Source: VRUE01 sp963714155 (GTDB lineage Bacteria; Actinomycetota; Thermoleophilia; Solirubrobacterales; 70-9). From it: a DNA stretch of 64,000 nt. How positions within the stretch are numbered: the first letter of the stretch is position 1; each line of letters begins with the position of its first letter. The stretch is from the NCBI GenBank assembly GCA_963714155.1, contig OY970236.1, positions 1,612,001 to 1,676,000 on the forward strand, in the 5' to 3' direction. The notes below the pieces were generated by a model. The model was not told the DNA's origin. It did no database searches and saw nothing but the letters and a program-made list of their open reading frames with translations. Positions 45,291-53,265 of the stretch are shown one piece after another. The position numbers were made by a program, and so were the translations under genes.

Positions 45291-45944
45291 ATGTCCGCAG
45301 CAGGGGCGGGCTCGGTGCTGCTTTGCGACAAGCCAGCCGGCAAAACCTCGCATGACATCGTCCTCGCCGTCCGTCGCGAGCACCGTGGTGAGAAAGTCGG
45401 CCACGCCGGCACCCTCGATCCCTTTGCAACCGGCCTTCTGCTGGTTCTGATCGGCCGGGCAACGCGGCTGCAGCGTTTTCTGGTTGAGCTACCGAAGACC
45501 TACGTGGCGCGGGCCCGGCTCGGCTGGCGCTCGAGCACCGGGGATTCGGACGGCGAGCTACGTGAGACCGGTCGCATCCCGAGCTCACTCGAGCTGCCGT
45601 CCGGCCGCGTGCGCCAGCGGGTGCCGATGACTTCCGCCGTTCGCGTCGGTGGCGAGCGCCTTTACCGCAAGGCCCACCGTGGCGAGGTCGTCGAGACCCC
45701 CGAACGGGAGGTCGAGGTCTACCGTGCCGAGCTGCTCGGCAGCGACGCTAAAAATGCCGACTACGAGATCGAATGCTCCGCCGGCACCTACATCCGCACT
45801 CTGGTCGAGACCCTCGACGACGCCTACTGCGAGCAGCTGCGCCGCACCGCGATCGGACCTTTCAAGGTCGACGACGCAGGTCGCGAGTTCACCCTGGACC
45901 AAGTCGCCGAGCTGGTCCCGGCCACGGCCGAGGCCCTACGATGA
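45291..45944 (+). CDS. truB: tRNA pseudouridine(55) synthase TruB, short form
   Basis: The 217-residue protein begins SVLLCDKPAGKTSHDIV and carries KVGHAGTLDPFATGLLLV, with the catalytic Asp at 43. RFLVELPKTYVARARLG and the SAGTYIRTLVETL motif follow. It makes pseudouridine 55 in the tRNA T loop. Most TruB proteins have 290-310 residues with a PUA-like end; this one stops after the catalytic core. It precedes ribF as usual, but palindromic copy C lies between them. Confidence 0.93.
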   Translation: MSAAGAGSVLLCDKPAGKTSHDIVLAVRREHRGEKVGHAGTLDPFATGLLLVLIGRATRLQRFLVELPKTYVARARLGWRSSTGDSDGELRETGRIPSSLELPSGRVRQRVPMTSAVRVGGERLYRKAHRGEVVETPEREVEVYRAELLGSDAKNADYEIECSAGTYIRTLVETLDDAYCEQLRRTAIGPFKVDDAGREFTLDQVAELVPATAEALR

Positions 45945-45945
45945 G

Positions 45946-45994
45946 CTTCCGGTGTTCCTTTTGCTCCCCTGAGGTACATAAAGCGCACCGGAAG
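45946..45994. repeat. Palindromic repeat, copy C (49 bp)
   Basis: The left arm CTTCCGGTGTTCCTTTTG and right arm CATAAAGCGCACCGGAAG pair with a few mismatches. The length and right arm match copy B. It starts 1 bp after the truB stop. TGAGC repeats on both sides (45942-45946 and 46004-46008). A 21-codon frame (45941-46006) crosses it, overlapping truB as ATGA and meeting the ribF frame as CTGA. Confidence 0.8.
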
Positions 45995-46002
45995 GGCCTG
46001 CT

Positions 46003-46893
46003 CTGAGCATCCAAGTCACATCCCTGCCCGACGCCGAGCCGCGGCCGCGCCACGTCGCGATCGGCACCTTCGACGGCGTCCACCGCGGCCACCAGGCCGT
46101 GATCAAGGGCGCCGACACGGTTCTCACCTTCGATCCGCACCCGCTGGAGATCATTCACCCCTCGGCGCTGCCGAAGCTGATCATGCCCTTCGGCGTCAAG
46201 CGCGACGTGATCGAGGGACTCGGCGTGCGCGAGCTGGTCGTGATTCCCTTCGACAAGGAGTTCGCCCAGCGCAGCGCCGAGGAGTTCATCGAGGATGTGC
46301 TGATCGCCAAGCTCGGTGCCGAGCAGGTCTCGGTCGGTGAGAACTTTCGCTTCGGCGCCAAGGCGAAAGGTGACCCGGCGATGTTGGCCGCCCGCGAGGA
46401 GTTCGAGACGCGGGTGGTGCCGCTGGTCGAAACCGACGGCGAGACGATCTCCTCGACCCGGGTTCGGGCCCTGGTCGCTGCGGGTGACATGGAGGGCGCC
46501 CGGCACTGCCTCGGCGCCCCCTTCATGGTCGAGGGCGAAGTAGTCAGCGGCGACCAGCGGGGCCGCGAGCTTGGCTTCCCGACTGCGAATCTGGTCCCCG
46601 ACGACCGCCTGGCGATTCCCGGGCACGGCGTCTACGCGGCCTTTGCCAACGGCGTCCCGGCCGCGGTCAACGTCGGCGTGCGGCCAACCTTCGAGAGCGG
46701 CCGCGGGGTGCTGATCGAGACCTACCTGATCGACTTCGAAGGGGACCTGTATGGCAGCGAGCTGCGGGTCGCCTTCGTCGAGCGCCTGCGCGGTGAGAAG
46801 CGCTTCGCCAGCGTCGAGGAGCTGATCGCCCAGATGCGGATCGATGTCGAGGACGCGAAGCGCGTCTGTGCTAGCTTCACCGGCGCACCATGA
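46003..46893 (+). CDS. ribF: Bifunctional riboflavin kinase/FAD synthetase
   Basis: The frame must include AIGTFDGVHRGHQ, the FMN adenylyltransferase nucleotide motif, which lies upstream of the first ATG/GTG/TTG (GTG 46099). A CTG at 46003 is the only plausible near-cognate start after the stop at 45979. It gives 296 residues, and the codons that follow (AGC ATC) suggest an original ATGAGC start changed by the repeat insertion. LTFDPHPLEII, ISSTRVRALV, then the riboflavin kinase domain (RGRELGFPTANL, GVYAAF, NVGVRPTF, LRGEKRF) complete the protein. It makes FMN and FAD. The loop after GHQ is shorter than usual. Confidence 0.9.
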   Translation: MSIQVTSLPDAEPRPRHVAIGTFDGVHRGHQAVIKGADTVLTFDPHPLEIIHPSALPKLIMPFGVKRDVIEGLGVRELVVIPFDKEFAQRSAEEFIEDVLIAKLGAEQVSVGENFRFGAKAKGDPAMLAAREEFETRVVPLVETDGETISSTRVRALVAAGDMEGARHCLGAPFMVEGEVVSGDQRGRELGFPTANLVPDDRLAIPGHGVYAAFANGVPAAVNVGVRPTFESGRGVLIETYLIDFEGDLYGSELRVAFVERLRGEKRFASVEELIAQMRIDVEDAKRVCASFTGAP

Positions 46894-47159
46894 GCCTGAC
46901 CAAGGAGAAAAAAAGCGAGCTGATCGGCAAATTCGGTCACGCCGACGGCGACACCGGCTCTGCCGAGGTCCAGGTCGCCCTGCTCACTGAGCGGATCAAC
47001 GAACTCACCGAGCATCTCCGCACGCATCCCAAGGATCACCACTCGCGCCGCGGCCTGCTGATGCTGGTCGGCAAGCGCCGCCGCATGCTGCGTTACCTAG
47101 AGCGTCACGACCTCGAGCGCTACCGCTCCCTGGTCGCTGAACTCGGCTTGCGGCGATGA
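46890..47159 (+). CDS. rpsO: 30S ribosomal protein S15
   Basis: The 89-residue protein has all S15 landmarks: GDTGSAEVQVALLTERINEL, THLRTHPKDHHSRRGLL in the form EHLRTHPKDHHSRRGLLMLV, and RRMLRYLERHD. It binds the central 16S rRNA domain early in 30S assembly. Its start overlaps the ribF stop (ATGA) and its stop overlaps the peroxiredoxin start (ATGA). Between ribF and pnp is its common place. Confidence 0.97.
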   Translation: MSLTKEKKSELIGKFGHADGDTGSAEVQVALLTERINELTEHLRTHPKDHHSRRGLLMLVGKRRRMLRYLERHDLERYRSLVAELGLRR

Positions 47160-47605
47160 TCGCCGCCGGGGAACCGGCGCCCGATTTCACTCTCCGCAAT
47201 CAGGACGGCGAGAAGGTCTCGCTCTCTGACTTCCGCGGCAAGAAGCTCCTGCTGGTCTTCTACCCGCTCGACTTCAGCCCGGTCTGCACCGACCAGCTCT
47301 CGATCTACCAGGAGGTCAAGCCCGAGATCGAGGCCAAGGGCGTGACCATGGTCGGGATCAGCGTCGACAGCGGCTTCGCCCACAAGGCCTTCCAGGAGAA
47401 GCTCGGCCTCGACACGACGCTGCTCGCCGACTTCGAGCCCAAGGGCGCGGTCGCGCGCGCTTACGGCGCCTACATCGAGAAGGTCGGCCACGCCAACCGC
47501 TCGCTCGTCCTCGTCGACGAGCAGGGCACGGTGGAGTGGGTGCACGAGTCGCCGACGCCGCTCGAGATCCCCGGCGCCAACCTGATCTTCGACGCGCTCT
47601 CCTGA
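47156..47605 (+). CDS. bcp: Peroxiredoxin (Bcp/AhpE-like)
   Basis: The 149-residue thioredoxin-fold protein has FYPLDFSPVCTDQLSIYQEV, with the peroxidatic Cys in the PxxxxxC-T context. There is no second Cys five residues later as in classical Bcp, so it acts as a 1-Cys or AhpE-like enzyme, or pairs with a partner. It reduces peroxides using a thiol donor. It begins at the rpsO stop, so it is expressed with a ribosomal protein operon. The DsbA-like gene that follows may be a redox partner. Confidence 0.9.
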   Translation: MIAAGEPAPDFTLRNQDGEKVSLSDFRGKKLLLVFYPLDFSPVCTDQLSIYQEVKPEIEAKGVTMVGISVDSGFAHKAFQEKLGLDTTLLADFEPKGAVARAYGAYIEKVGHANRSLVLVDEQGTVEWVHESPTPLEIPGANLIFDALS

Positions 47606-48045
47606 CGCCCGAGCTGACCAGCGCCGCGGTCCCGCCGGCCGGACCGGACGATCATCGTCGCGGCGGCGGGCCAGAGCTGATCGTTTACGCCGACCTCGGC
47701 TGTCCGCACTGCGCCTCCGCCTGGCTGGAGATCAGCGGGCGCGAGGCGACGATCGTCTTCCGCCACTTCCCGGTCGCCAGCAAGCACCCGCGCTCGCCGG
47801 CCCTGCACGCAGCCGCCGAGGCCGCCGGCCTGCAGGGCCGCTTCTTCGAGATGGTAGACGCGCTCTACGGTGACCGCGGCCACGTCGACGACCCGCACCT
47901 CTGGCAGCGCGCCGAGCGCCTCGGTCTCGACCTCGACCGCTTCGAGGCCGACCGCCGCTCCGAAGCCGTCGCCGCCCGCATCCGCCGTGACTTCGAGTCC
48001 GGCATCCGCGCCGGCGTCACCGGCACCCCCGCGATCTTCGACTGA
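47602..48045 (+). CDS. DsbA-like thioredoxin-fold protein, apparently shortened at the C-terminus
   Basis: LIVYADLGCPHCASAWLEI carries a CPHC redox pair, FRHFPVASKHPRS and the cis-Pro loop GVTGTPAIF identify a DsbA/FrnE-like oxidoreductase. There is no signal peptide, so it is cytoplasmic. The only ATG/GTG/TTG start in frame is a GTG at 47536, 70 nt inside bcp; a CTG at 47602 overlaps the bcp stop (CTGA) and is used here. The protein ends two residues after the cis-Pro strand, while relatives continue for 10 or more residues. Palindromic copy D begins 3 bp after this stop, so insertion may have cut off the end. Confidence 0.75.
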   Translation: MTPELTSAAVPPAGPDDHRRGGGPELIVYADLGCPHCASAWLEISGREATIVFRHFPVASKHPRSPALHAAAEAAGLQGRFFEMVDALYGDRGHVDDPHLWQRAERLGLDLDRFEADRRSEAVAARIRRDFESGIRAGVTGTPAIFD

Positions 48046-48048
48046 TCG

Positions 48049-48095
48049 CTCCGCTGTTCCTTTGCACCGCATAGCAGGGGGAAGGAACAGCGCAG
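48049..48095. repeat. Palindromic repeat, copy D (47 bp)
   Basis: The left arm CTCCGCTGTTCCTTT and right arm AAGGAACAGCGCAG pair at most positions. Along its length, including the loop and the GGCTG that follows, it matches the minus-strand reading of copy A at 18517-18563. It begins 3 bp after the stop of the DsbA-like gene and lies just upstream of the pnp leader. Confidence 0.75.
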
Positions 48096-48102
48096 GGCTG
48101 TG

Positions 48103-48168
48103 TACTCTCCTAGGCGAAAGAGAACGAGAGTTCTGAAAGCAGATGGCCACCATCCGGGTGGCCGGAGG
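48103..48168 (+). promoter_or_regulatory. pnp leader: -10 box, two hairpins and ribosome site
   Basis: TACTCT (48103-48108) is a TANNNT box. Two hairpins follow: AGAAC-GAGA-GTTCT (48121-48134) and GGCCACC-ATCCG-GGTGGCC (48145-48163). The second directly touches the ribosome site GGAGG (48164-48168). Leader stems of this type are the targets of PNPase autocontrol in other bacteria; that role is inference here. Confidence 0.5.
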
Positions 48169-48180
48169 TAGGACAACTAA

Positions 48181-50412
48181 ATGAGCATGTTTGACGTAAC
48201 CCGCGTTTCGGCGGACATCGGCGATAGCCAGATTTCCTTCGAGACCGGAAAACTCGCGAAGCAGGCGGGTGGCGCGGTCGTGGTTCAGGCCGGCGACACG
48301 ATGGTGCTCTGCACCGCAACCGTCGGGAACCTTCGCGACGTGGACTTCCTTCCCCTCACCGTCGACGTCGAGGAGCGGATGTACGCCGCGGGCAAGATCC
48401 CGGGCTCGTTCTTCCGTCGCGAGGGTCGCTCCGGCGAGAAGGCGACGCTGACCGCGCGCATGATCGACCGGCCGATCCGGCCGCTCTTCCCCAAGGGCTG
48501 GCACTACGAGACCCAGCTGGTCGCGATCCCGATGTCGGTTGACCAGGTCAACCCCTACGACATCCTCGCCATGAATGGCGCCTCCGCGGCGCTGGCGATC
48601 TCGCCGGTTCCGGTCGCGGCCCACGTCGGCGCGGTGCGGATCGGCAAGCTCGACGGCGACTTCGTCGTCAACCCCTCTGAGGAGGATCTGGCTGAGCTCG
48701 ACCTGGACCTGATCGTCGCCGGTACCGACGAGGCGATCCTGATGGTCGAGGCCGGCGCCAACGGCGTCACCGAGCAGGAGATCCTCGACGCGCTCGACAT
48801 CGCCCACTCGGAGATCAAGAAGCTCGTTGCCGCGATGGAGGAGCTGCAGCAGAAGGCGGGCAAGGACAAGATCGAGGTCGAGGCACCTTCGATCGACGAG
48901 GGCCTGCTCAGCGACATCCGCGCCTCCCACGGCCAGGCGCTGGTCGACGCGATCGCCACAGAGGGCAAGCTCGAGCGCTACGAGGCGATCGACAAGGTCA
49001 AGGACGAGGTGGTCGCCAAGTACGCGCCCGAGTCCGCCGACGGCGAGGCCAACGAGAAGGCGGGTGAAGTCAAGGCAGCCTTCGGCGCGATCGAGAAGGA
49101 CACGATCCGCAAGGCGATCGCCGTCGAGAAGAAGCGCCCCGACGGTCGCGCCCAGGACGAGATCCGGCCGATCGAGTGCGAGGTCGACATATCGCCCCGC
49201 GTGCACGGCTCGGCCCTCTTCACCCGCGGCGAGACCCAGATCCTCTCCAACGCCGCGCTGGGCACGACGCGCATGGACATGCGCATCGACACGCTCGGGC
49301 TGGAGACCTCGAAGAAATTCTGGCACCACTACAACTTCCCGCCCTTCTCGGTCGGGGAGGCGGGCTTCATGCGCGGCCCCAAGCGCCGCGACATCGGCCA
49401 CGGTGCGCTCGCCGAGCGCGCCCTGGTGGCGACGATCCCCAACGAAGAGGACTTCCCCTACGTGATCCGGGTCGTCTCCGAGACCCTGGAGTCCAACGGC
49501 TCCTCCTCGATGGGCTCTGTCTGTGCCTCCTCGATGGCGCTGCAGGCCGCGGGCGTGCCGGTCACGGCTCCCGTCGCCGGCGTGGCGATGGGCCTGATCA
49601 AGGAGGGCGACGACTACATCGTCCTCACCGACATCGCCGGCGTCGAGGATCACCTCGGCGACATGGACTTCAAGGTCGCCGGCACCGCGGACGGGATCAC
49701 CGCTCTGCAGATGGACATCAAGATCACCGGCGTCACCTTCGAGATCCTCACCGACGCGCTGGAGCAGGCCAACAAGGGCCGCCAGTTCATCCTCGGCAAG
49801 ATGGCGGAGGCGATCGACGGCCCGCGCGAGCAGCTCTCACAGCACGCGCCGCGGATCGAATCGATCAAGATCGATCAGGAGAAGATCGGCGCCGTGATCG
49901 GCAAGGGTGGCGAAACCATCCGCGCCCTCTGCGAGGAGTTCGAAGCCGAAATCGACGTCGAAGACGACGGCACGATCCGGATCTACGCCCCGACCGGCTC
50001 GCTGGTCGAAGCCTGCGTCGGCCGCATCCAGTCGATGACCAAGGAGGCGGAAGTCGGCGATCGCTACGAGGCCGCCAAGGTGGTCAAGACGACCACCTTC
50101 GGCGCCTTCGTCGAGCTGGTCAAGGGCACCGACGGCCTGCTGCACATCTCCAACGTCAAGCCGGGCGAGCGAGTCGACTCCGTCGACGACGTGCTGACCT
50201 CCGGTGAGGAGATCGACGTCACCGTGGTCGAGGTAGACCGCGAGCGTGGCCGCATTGGCTTGCGTCTCTCCGACGACCCCTCGATCGCCGGCAAGAGCGC
50301 CGAGGAACTGGCTGCGGTCGGTTCCGGCGGTGGCGGTGGCGGCAGTCGCAACGGGGGAGACCGCGGCGGTCGCGAGCGTCGTCCCCGGCGCGAGCGCGAG
50401 CGGCGCGACTAG
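48181..50412 (+). CDS. pnp: Polyribonucleotide nucleotidyltransferase (PNPase)
   Basis: The 743-residue protein has two RNase PH domains (first with ETGKLAKQAGGAVVVQAGDT and FFRREGRSGEKATLTARMID, second with RGETQILSNAALGTTRMDMR and SSMGSVCASSMALQAAGVPV), joined by a helical domain. A KH domain (IGAVIGKGGETIRALCEEFE) and an S1 domain (TTFGAFVELVKGTDGLLHIS) follow. The tail is Gly/Arg-rich. It degrades RNA 3' to 5' with phosphate and can add tails. It follows rpsO, as in many bacteria, with two redox genes and copy D between. Confidence 0.97.
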   Translation: MSMFDVTRVSADIGDSQISFETGKLAKQAGGAVVVQAGDTMVLCTATVGNLRDVDFLPLTVDVEERMYAAGKIPGSFFRREGRSGEKATLTARMIDRPIRPLFPKGWHYETQLVAIPMSVDQVNPYDILAMNGASAALAISPVPVAAHVGAVRIGKLDGDFVVNPSEEDLAELDLDLIVAGTDEAILMVEAGANGVTEQEILDALDIAHSEIKKLVAAMEELQQKAGKDKIEVEAPSIDEGLLSDIRASHGQALVDAIATEGKLERYEAIDKVKDEVVAKYAPESADGEANEKAGEVKAAFGAIEKDTIRKAIAVEKKRPDGRAQDEIRPIECEVDISPRVHGSALFTRGETQILSNAALGTTRMDMRIDTLGLETSKKFWHHYNFPPFSVGEAGFMRGPKRRDIGHGALAERALVATIPNEEDFPYVIRVVSETLESNGSSSMGSVCASSMALQAAGVPVTAPVAGVAMGLIKEGDDYIVLTDIAGVEDHLGDMDFKVAGTADGITALQMDIKITGVTFEILTDALEQANKGRQFILGKMAEAIDGPREQLSQHAPRIESIKIDQEKIGAVIGKGGETIRALCEEFEAEIDVEDDGTIRIYAPTGSLVEACVGRIQSMTKEAEVGDRYEAAKVVKTTTFGAFVELVKGTDGLLHISNVKPGERVDSVDDVLTSGEEIDVTVVEVDRERGRIGLRLSDDPSIAGKSAEELAAVGSGGGGGGSRNGGDRGGRERRPRRERERRD

Positions 50413-50415
50413 ACG

Positions 50416-51687
50416 TTGAGCGCTGTTCTGAGCACGCAGGACTCGGGCGTCCGGGTCGTCACCGAGGAGGTTCCCTCGGTGCGATCCGTGGCGCTCGGGC
50501 TCTGGGTGCGCACCGGCTCGCGCAACGAGACCCCGGCCCAGGCCGGCGTCTCGCATTTCCTCGAGCACCTGCTCTTCAAGGGCACCGCGCGCTTCTCGGC
50601 GATCGAGATTGCCGAGAAGCTCGACGGTCTCGGCGCCTCGGTCAACGCGGCGACGGGCAAGGAGACGACCCACCTGCACGCCCGCTTCCTCGACGAGCAC
50701 ACCGAGGAGGTCTTCGACCTGCTGGCCGAGATGCTGCTGGCGCCGACCTACCCCGAAGTCGACTCCGAGCGCGAGGTCGTGCTCGAGGAGATCGCGATGT
50801 ACGAGGACGAGCCGCAGGACCGGGTCCACGACATCCTCGCCGAGGCGGTCTTCGGCCAGCACCCGCTCGGTCGCCGCGTGCTCGGTGAGGCCGAGGTGAT
50901 CAGCTCGGTACCGGTGCCCGATATCGAGGCTTACCGCAGCGCTCGCTACACGGGGGAGACGATCGTCGTCGGCGCCGCCGGCAACGTCGACCACGCCCAC
51001 ATTGCCGAGCTCTCGCAGCGGCTGGTACAGCCGTCAAGCGCTGCTCCCAAAGCGGAGCCGGCCGCAGGGGCCGACGAGCTCGCCCGCCTCTGCTTCTACG
51101 AGAAGGACACCGAGCAATACCACATCTGCTTTGGCGCTCCCGGCATCAGCCGCGAGGACGAGCGCCGCTACGCGCTTGCCGTGCTCGACTCGATCTTCGG
51201 TGGCTCGAGCTCGTCCCGCCTCTTCCGCGAGGTGCGCGAGAAGCGCGGGCTCGCCTACGCGGTCGGCTCCTACAACGAGCAGTACACCGACTCCGGGCTG
51301 ATCGCCAGCTACGTCGGCACCCGCGAGGACAACGTCGAGGAGGCCTGCTCGATCATCGGCGCCGAGATGGCGCGCTTGCGCAGCGAGCCGGTTTCGGCCG
51401 AGGAGCTCTCGCGCGGCAAGGAGAACGTCAAGGGCCGGCTCGTGCTCTCCTCGGAGTCGACCGCGGCGCGGATGTCGCGAATTTCGCGAGCGACGCTCTT
51501 CGGCCTGCCGATCGACAGCCTCGACGAGATGCTGGCCAAGGTAGATGTGGTCAGCGTCGATGACCTGACCGCGCTGGCCGAGGAGCTCTACGGCCCCGAG
51601 CGGCTCTCCGCAGCCTGCGTCGGTCGCGATGAGAACCGCTTCCGCGCAGCGCTGGGCCCGGTCAGCGAGACCCTGGTCGCGGCATGA
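50416..51687 (+). CDS. M16 family zinc metallopeptidase (processing peptidase-like)
   Basis: The 423-residue protein starts at TTG 4 bp after pnp. The inverted zinc motif HFLEHLLFKGT gives H47, E50 and H51, with the second Glu in EREVVLEEIAMYEDEPQDRV. LFREVREKRGLAYAVGSYNE in the C-terminal half is the R/Y-containing substrate clamp. These enzymes degrade or process short peptides. M16 genes next to pnp are common in Actinomycetota and Bacillota, with no proven reason. Full length for a single-chain two-domain unit, which would work as a dimer. Confidence 0.93.
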   Translation: MSAVLSTQDSGVRVVTEEVPSVRSVALGLWVRTGSRNETPAQAGVSHFLEHLLFKGTARFSAIEIAEKLDGLGASVNAATGKETTHLHARFLDEHTEEVFDLLAEMLLAPTYPEVDSEREVVLEEIAMYEDEPQDRVHDILAEAVFGQHPLGRRVLGEAEVISSVPVPDIEAYRSARYTGETIVVGAAGNVDHAHIAELSQRLVQPSSAAPKAEPAAGADELARLCFYEKDTEQYHICFGAPGISREDERRYALAVLDSIFGGSSSSRLFREVREKRGLAYAVGSYNEQYTDSGLIASYVGTREDNVEEACSIIGAEMARLRSEPVSAEELSRGKENVKGRLVLSSESTAARMSRISRATLFGLPIDSLDEMLAKVDVVSVDDLTALAEELYGPERLSAACVGRDENRFRAALGPVSETLVAA

Positions 51688-52350
51688 TCAAGGTCGCGGT
51701 CTCGGGCGCTGCGGGGCGGATGGGCCAGGCGGTCTGCGAGGCGGTCGAAGCTGCCGGCGACGCCGAGTTCGGTCGGCAAGGCCGACCCAGCCCTCGGCAC
51801 GGACCTGGCCGATGTCCTCTCCGACGCCGATGTCGTCGTCGACTTCACCAGGCCCGACACGGCTCTCGCCAATGCCGAAGCCTGCTTGGCCGCCGGCGTC
51901 CACGTCGTCGTCGGCACGACCGGCTTCGACCTCGAGCCGCTTCGAGCCGCTGCCGAGGCTGCGCAGGCAAATGCCTTCGTCGCACCCAACTTCGCGATCG
52001 GCGCGGTGCTGTTGATGGAGGTCGCGCAGACGATTGCCCGTCACATGCCCGAGTGCGAGATCGTCGAGCTGCACCATGACCGCAAGCTCGACGCCCCCTC
52101 CGGCACCGCCAAGCTCACCGCCGAGCTGATCGCCGCCGCCGGCGGCAACGTCCACCAGCCAATCCACTCGGTCCGCCTGCCCGGGCTGGTCGCCCACCAA
52201 GAAGTCATCTTCGGCGGCGAGGGGCAGACCCTCAGCCTGCGCCACGACTCGATCGATCGGCGCTCCTTCATGCCCGGCGTGCTGCTTGCCGTGCGCAAGG
52301 TTGGCGATTTGACCGATCGCTTCACCGTCGGTCTGGAAAAGCTCCTTTGA
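51684..52350 (+). CDS. dapB: 4-hydroxy-tetrahydrodipicolinate reductase DapB, frameshifted
   Basis: The ATG at 51684 (overlapping the peptidase stop) opens KVAVSGAAGRMGQAVCEAVE, the NAD(P)H-binding start. The frame then loses sense at about 51770, while VGKADPALGTDLADVL and the rest, VVVGTTGFD, APNFAIGAVLL, ELHHDRKLDAPSGTA with catalytic His and Lys, continue one base out of phase. Removing one base near 51768-51771 (GAGTTCGGTCGG) restores a continuous protein of about 221 residues. No slippery sequence is seen, so a sequencing error or recent mutation is likelier than programmed shifting. DapB is an essential lysine/peptidoglycan enzyme and lies directly before dapA. Confidence 0.88.
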
Positions 52351-52386
52351 GGATCGCCGCATGACCCTCCGCGATACCCTGGCGCG

Positions 52387-53265
52387 ATGAAGGAGATTCG
52401 CGGAGTGATGACGGCGATGGCCACACCGTTCACCGAGAACGGCGGGGTCGACGAGAACGCCGCGCTCAAACTTGCCACACACCTGCTCGAACACGGGTCG
52501 CACGGGCTGGTCATCTCGGCCACGACCGGCGAGGCGCCGACGCTCACCGACGAGGAGGCGCTGGTCCTCCTGCGGGCCGTGCGTCGCGAGGTCGGCGACG
52601 AGGTCCCGATGGTCTGCGGTACCGGCACCAACTACACCGAGCACTCGATCGAGTTGACCACTGGCGCCGCCGAGGCTGGCGCCGACGCCGCCTTGATCGT
52701 CACGCCCTACTACAACAAGCCCAACCCGGCGGGCATCCAGGCGCACTTCGAAGCGATCGCCGCTGCGGTCCCTGGCCTGCCGCTGATCGCCTACAACATC
52801 CCCTCACGGGTGGTGGTCAACGTGCCGCCGGAGGACCTCGCCGAGCTGGCCAAGATCGACACGGTCGTCGCGGTCAAGCAAGCCAACAACGACGATCTGC
52901 AGCCGATCGAGGGGCTGGACATCCTCGCCGGCAACGACGACATCTTTTTCAAGACGCTCGAGATCGGTGGCGCCGGCGGCATCTGCGTCGCCTCGCACCT
53001 GGTTGGCCCGCAGATGCGGGAAGTGTGGGACGCCGCGCAGGCCGGCGATCTGGAGCGAGCGCGGGAGATCGACTCGGGCCTGCGCGAGGTCTACGCCGCG
53101 ATGGGCGTGACCACCAACCCGATCCCGGTCAAGGCCGCCTTGGAGATGACGGGCCTGATCCCGTCCGGAACACTTCGACTTCCCCTCGTACCCGCGAACG
53201 CGGCTCAGAGGGCGACTGTGCGAGCCGCGCTCGAGGGCGTCGGCCTCACCTCGGTGACTCCCTAG
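52387..53265 (+). CDS. dapA: 4-hydroxy-tetrahydrodipicolinate synthase
   Basis: The 292-residue aldolase-fold protein has AMATPFTENGGVDENA, the pyruvate-binding ATTGEAPTLTDEE, IVTPYYNKP, YNIPSRVVVNV with the catalytic Tyr (136), and VVAVKQANND with the Schiff-base Lys at 164. It joins pyruvate and aspartate semialdehyde in lysine and diaminopimelate synthesis. The stop TAG shares its last base with the GTG of rnj. Placement dapB-dapA-rnj is common in Gram-positive bacteria. Confidence 0.96.
   Translation: MKEIRGVMTAMATPFTENGGVDENAALKLATHLLEHGSHGLVISATTGEAPTLTDEEALVLLRAVRREVGDEVPMVCGTGTNYTEHSIELTTGAAEAGADAALIVTPYYNKPNPAGIQAHFEAIAAAVPGLPLIAYNIPSRVVVNVPPEDLAELAKIDTVVAVKQANNDDLQPIEGLDILAGNDDIFFKTLEIGGAGGICVASHLVGPQMREVWDAAQAGDLERAREIDSGLREVYAAMGVTTNPIPVKAALEMTGLIPSGTLRLPLVPANAAQRATVRAALEGVGLTSVTP

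Noticed and set aside
51684..52350. Programmed ribosomal frameshift in dapB
   Set aside because: No slippery heptamer or following stem is visible at the shift point, and DapB is not known to use one.
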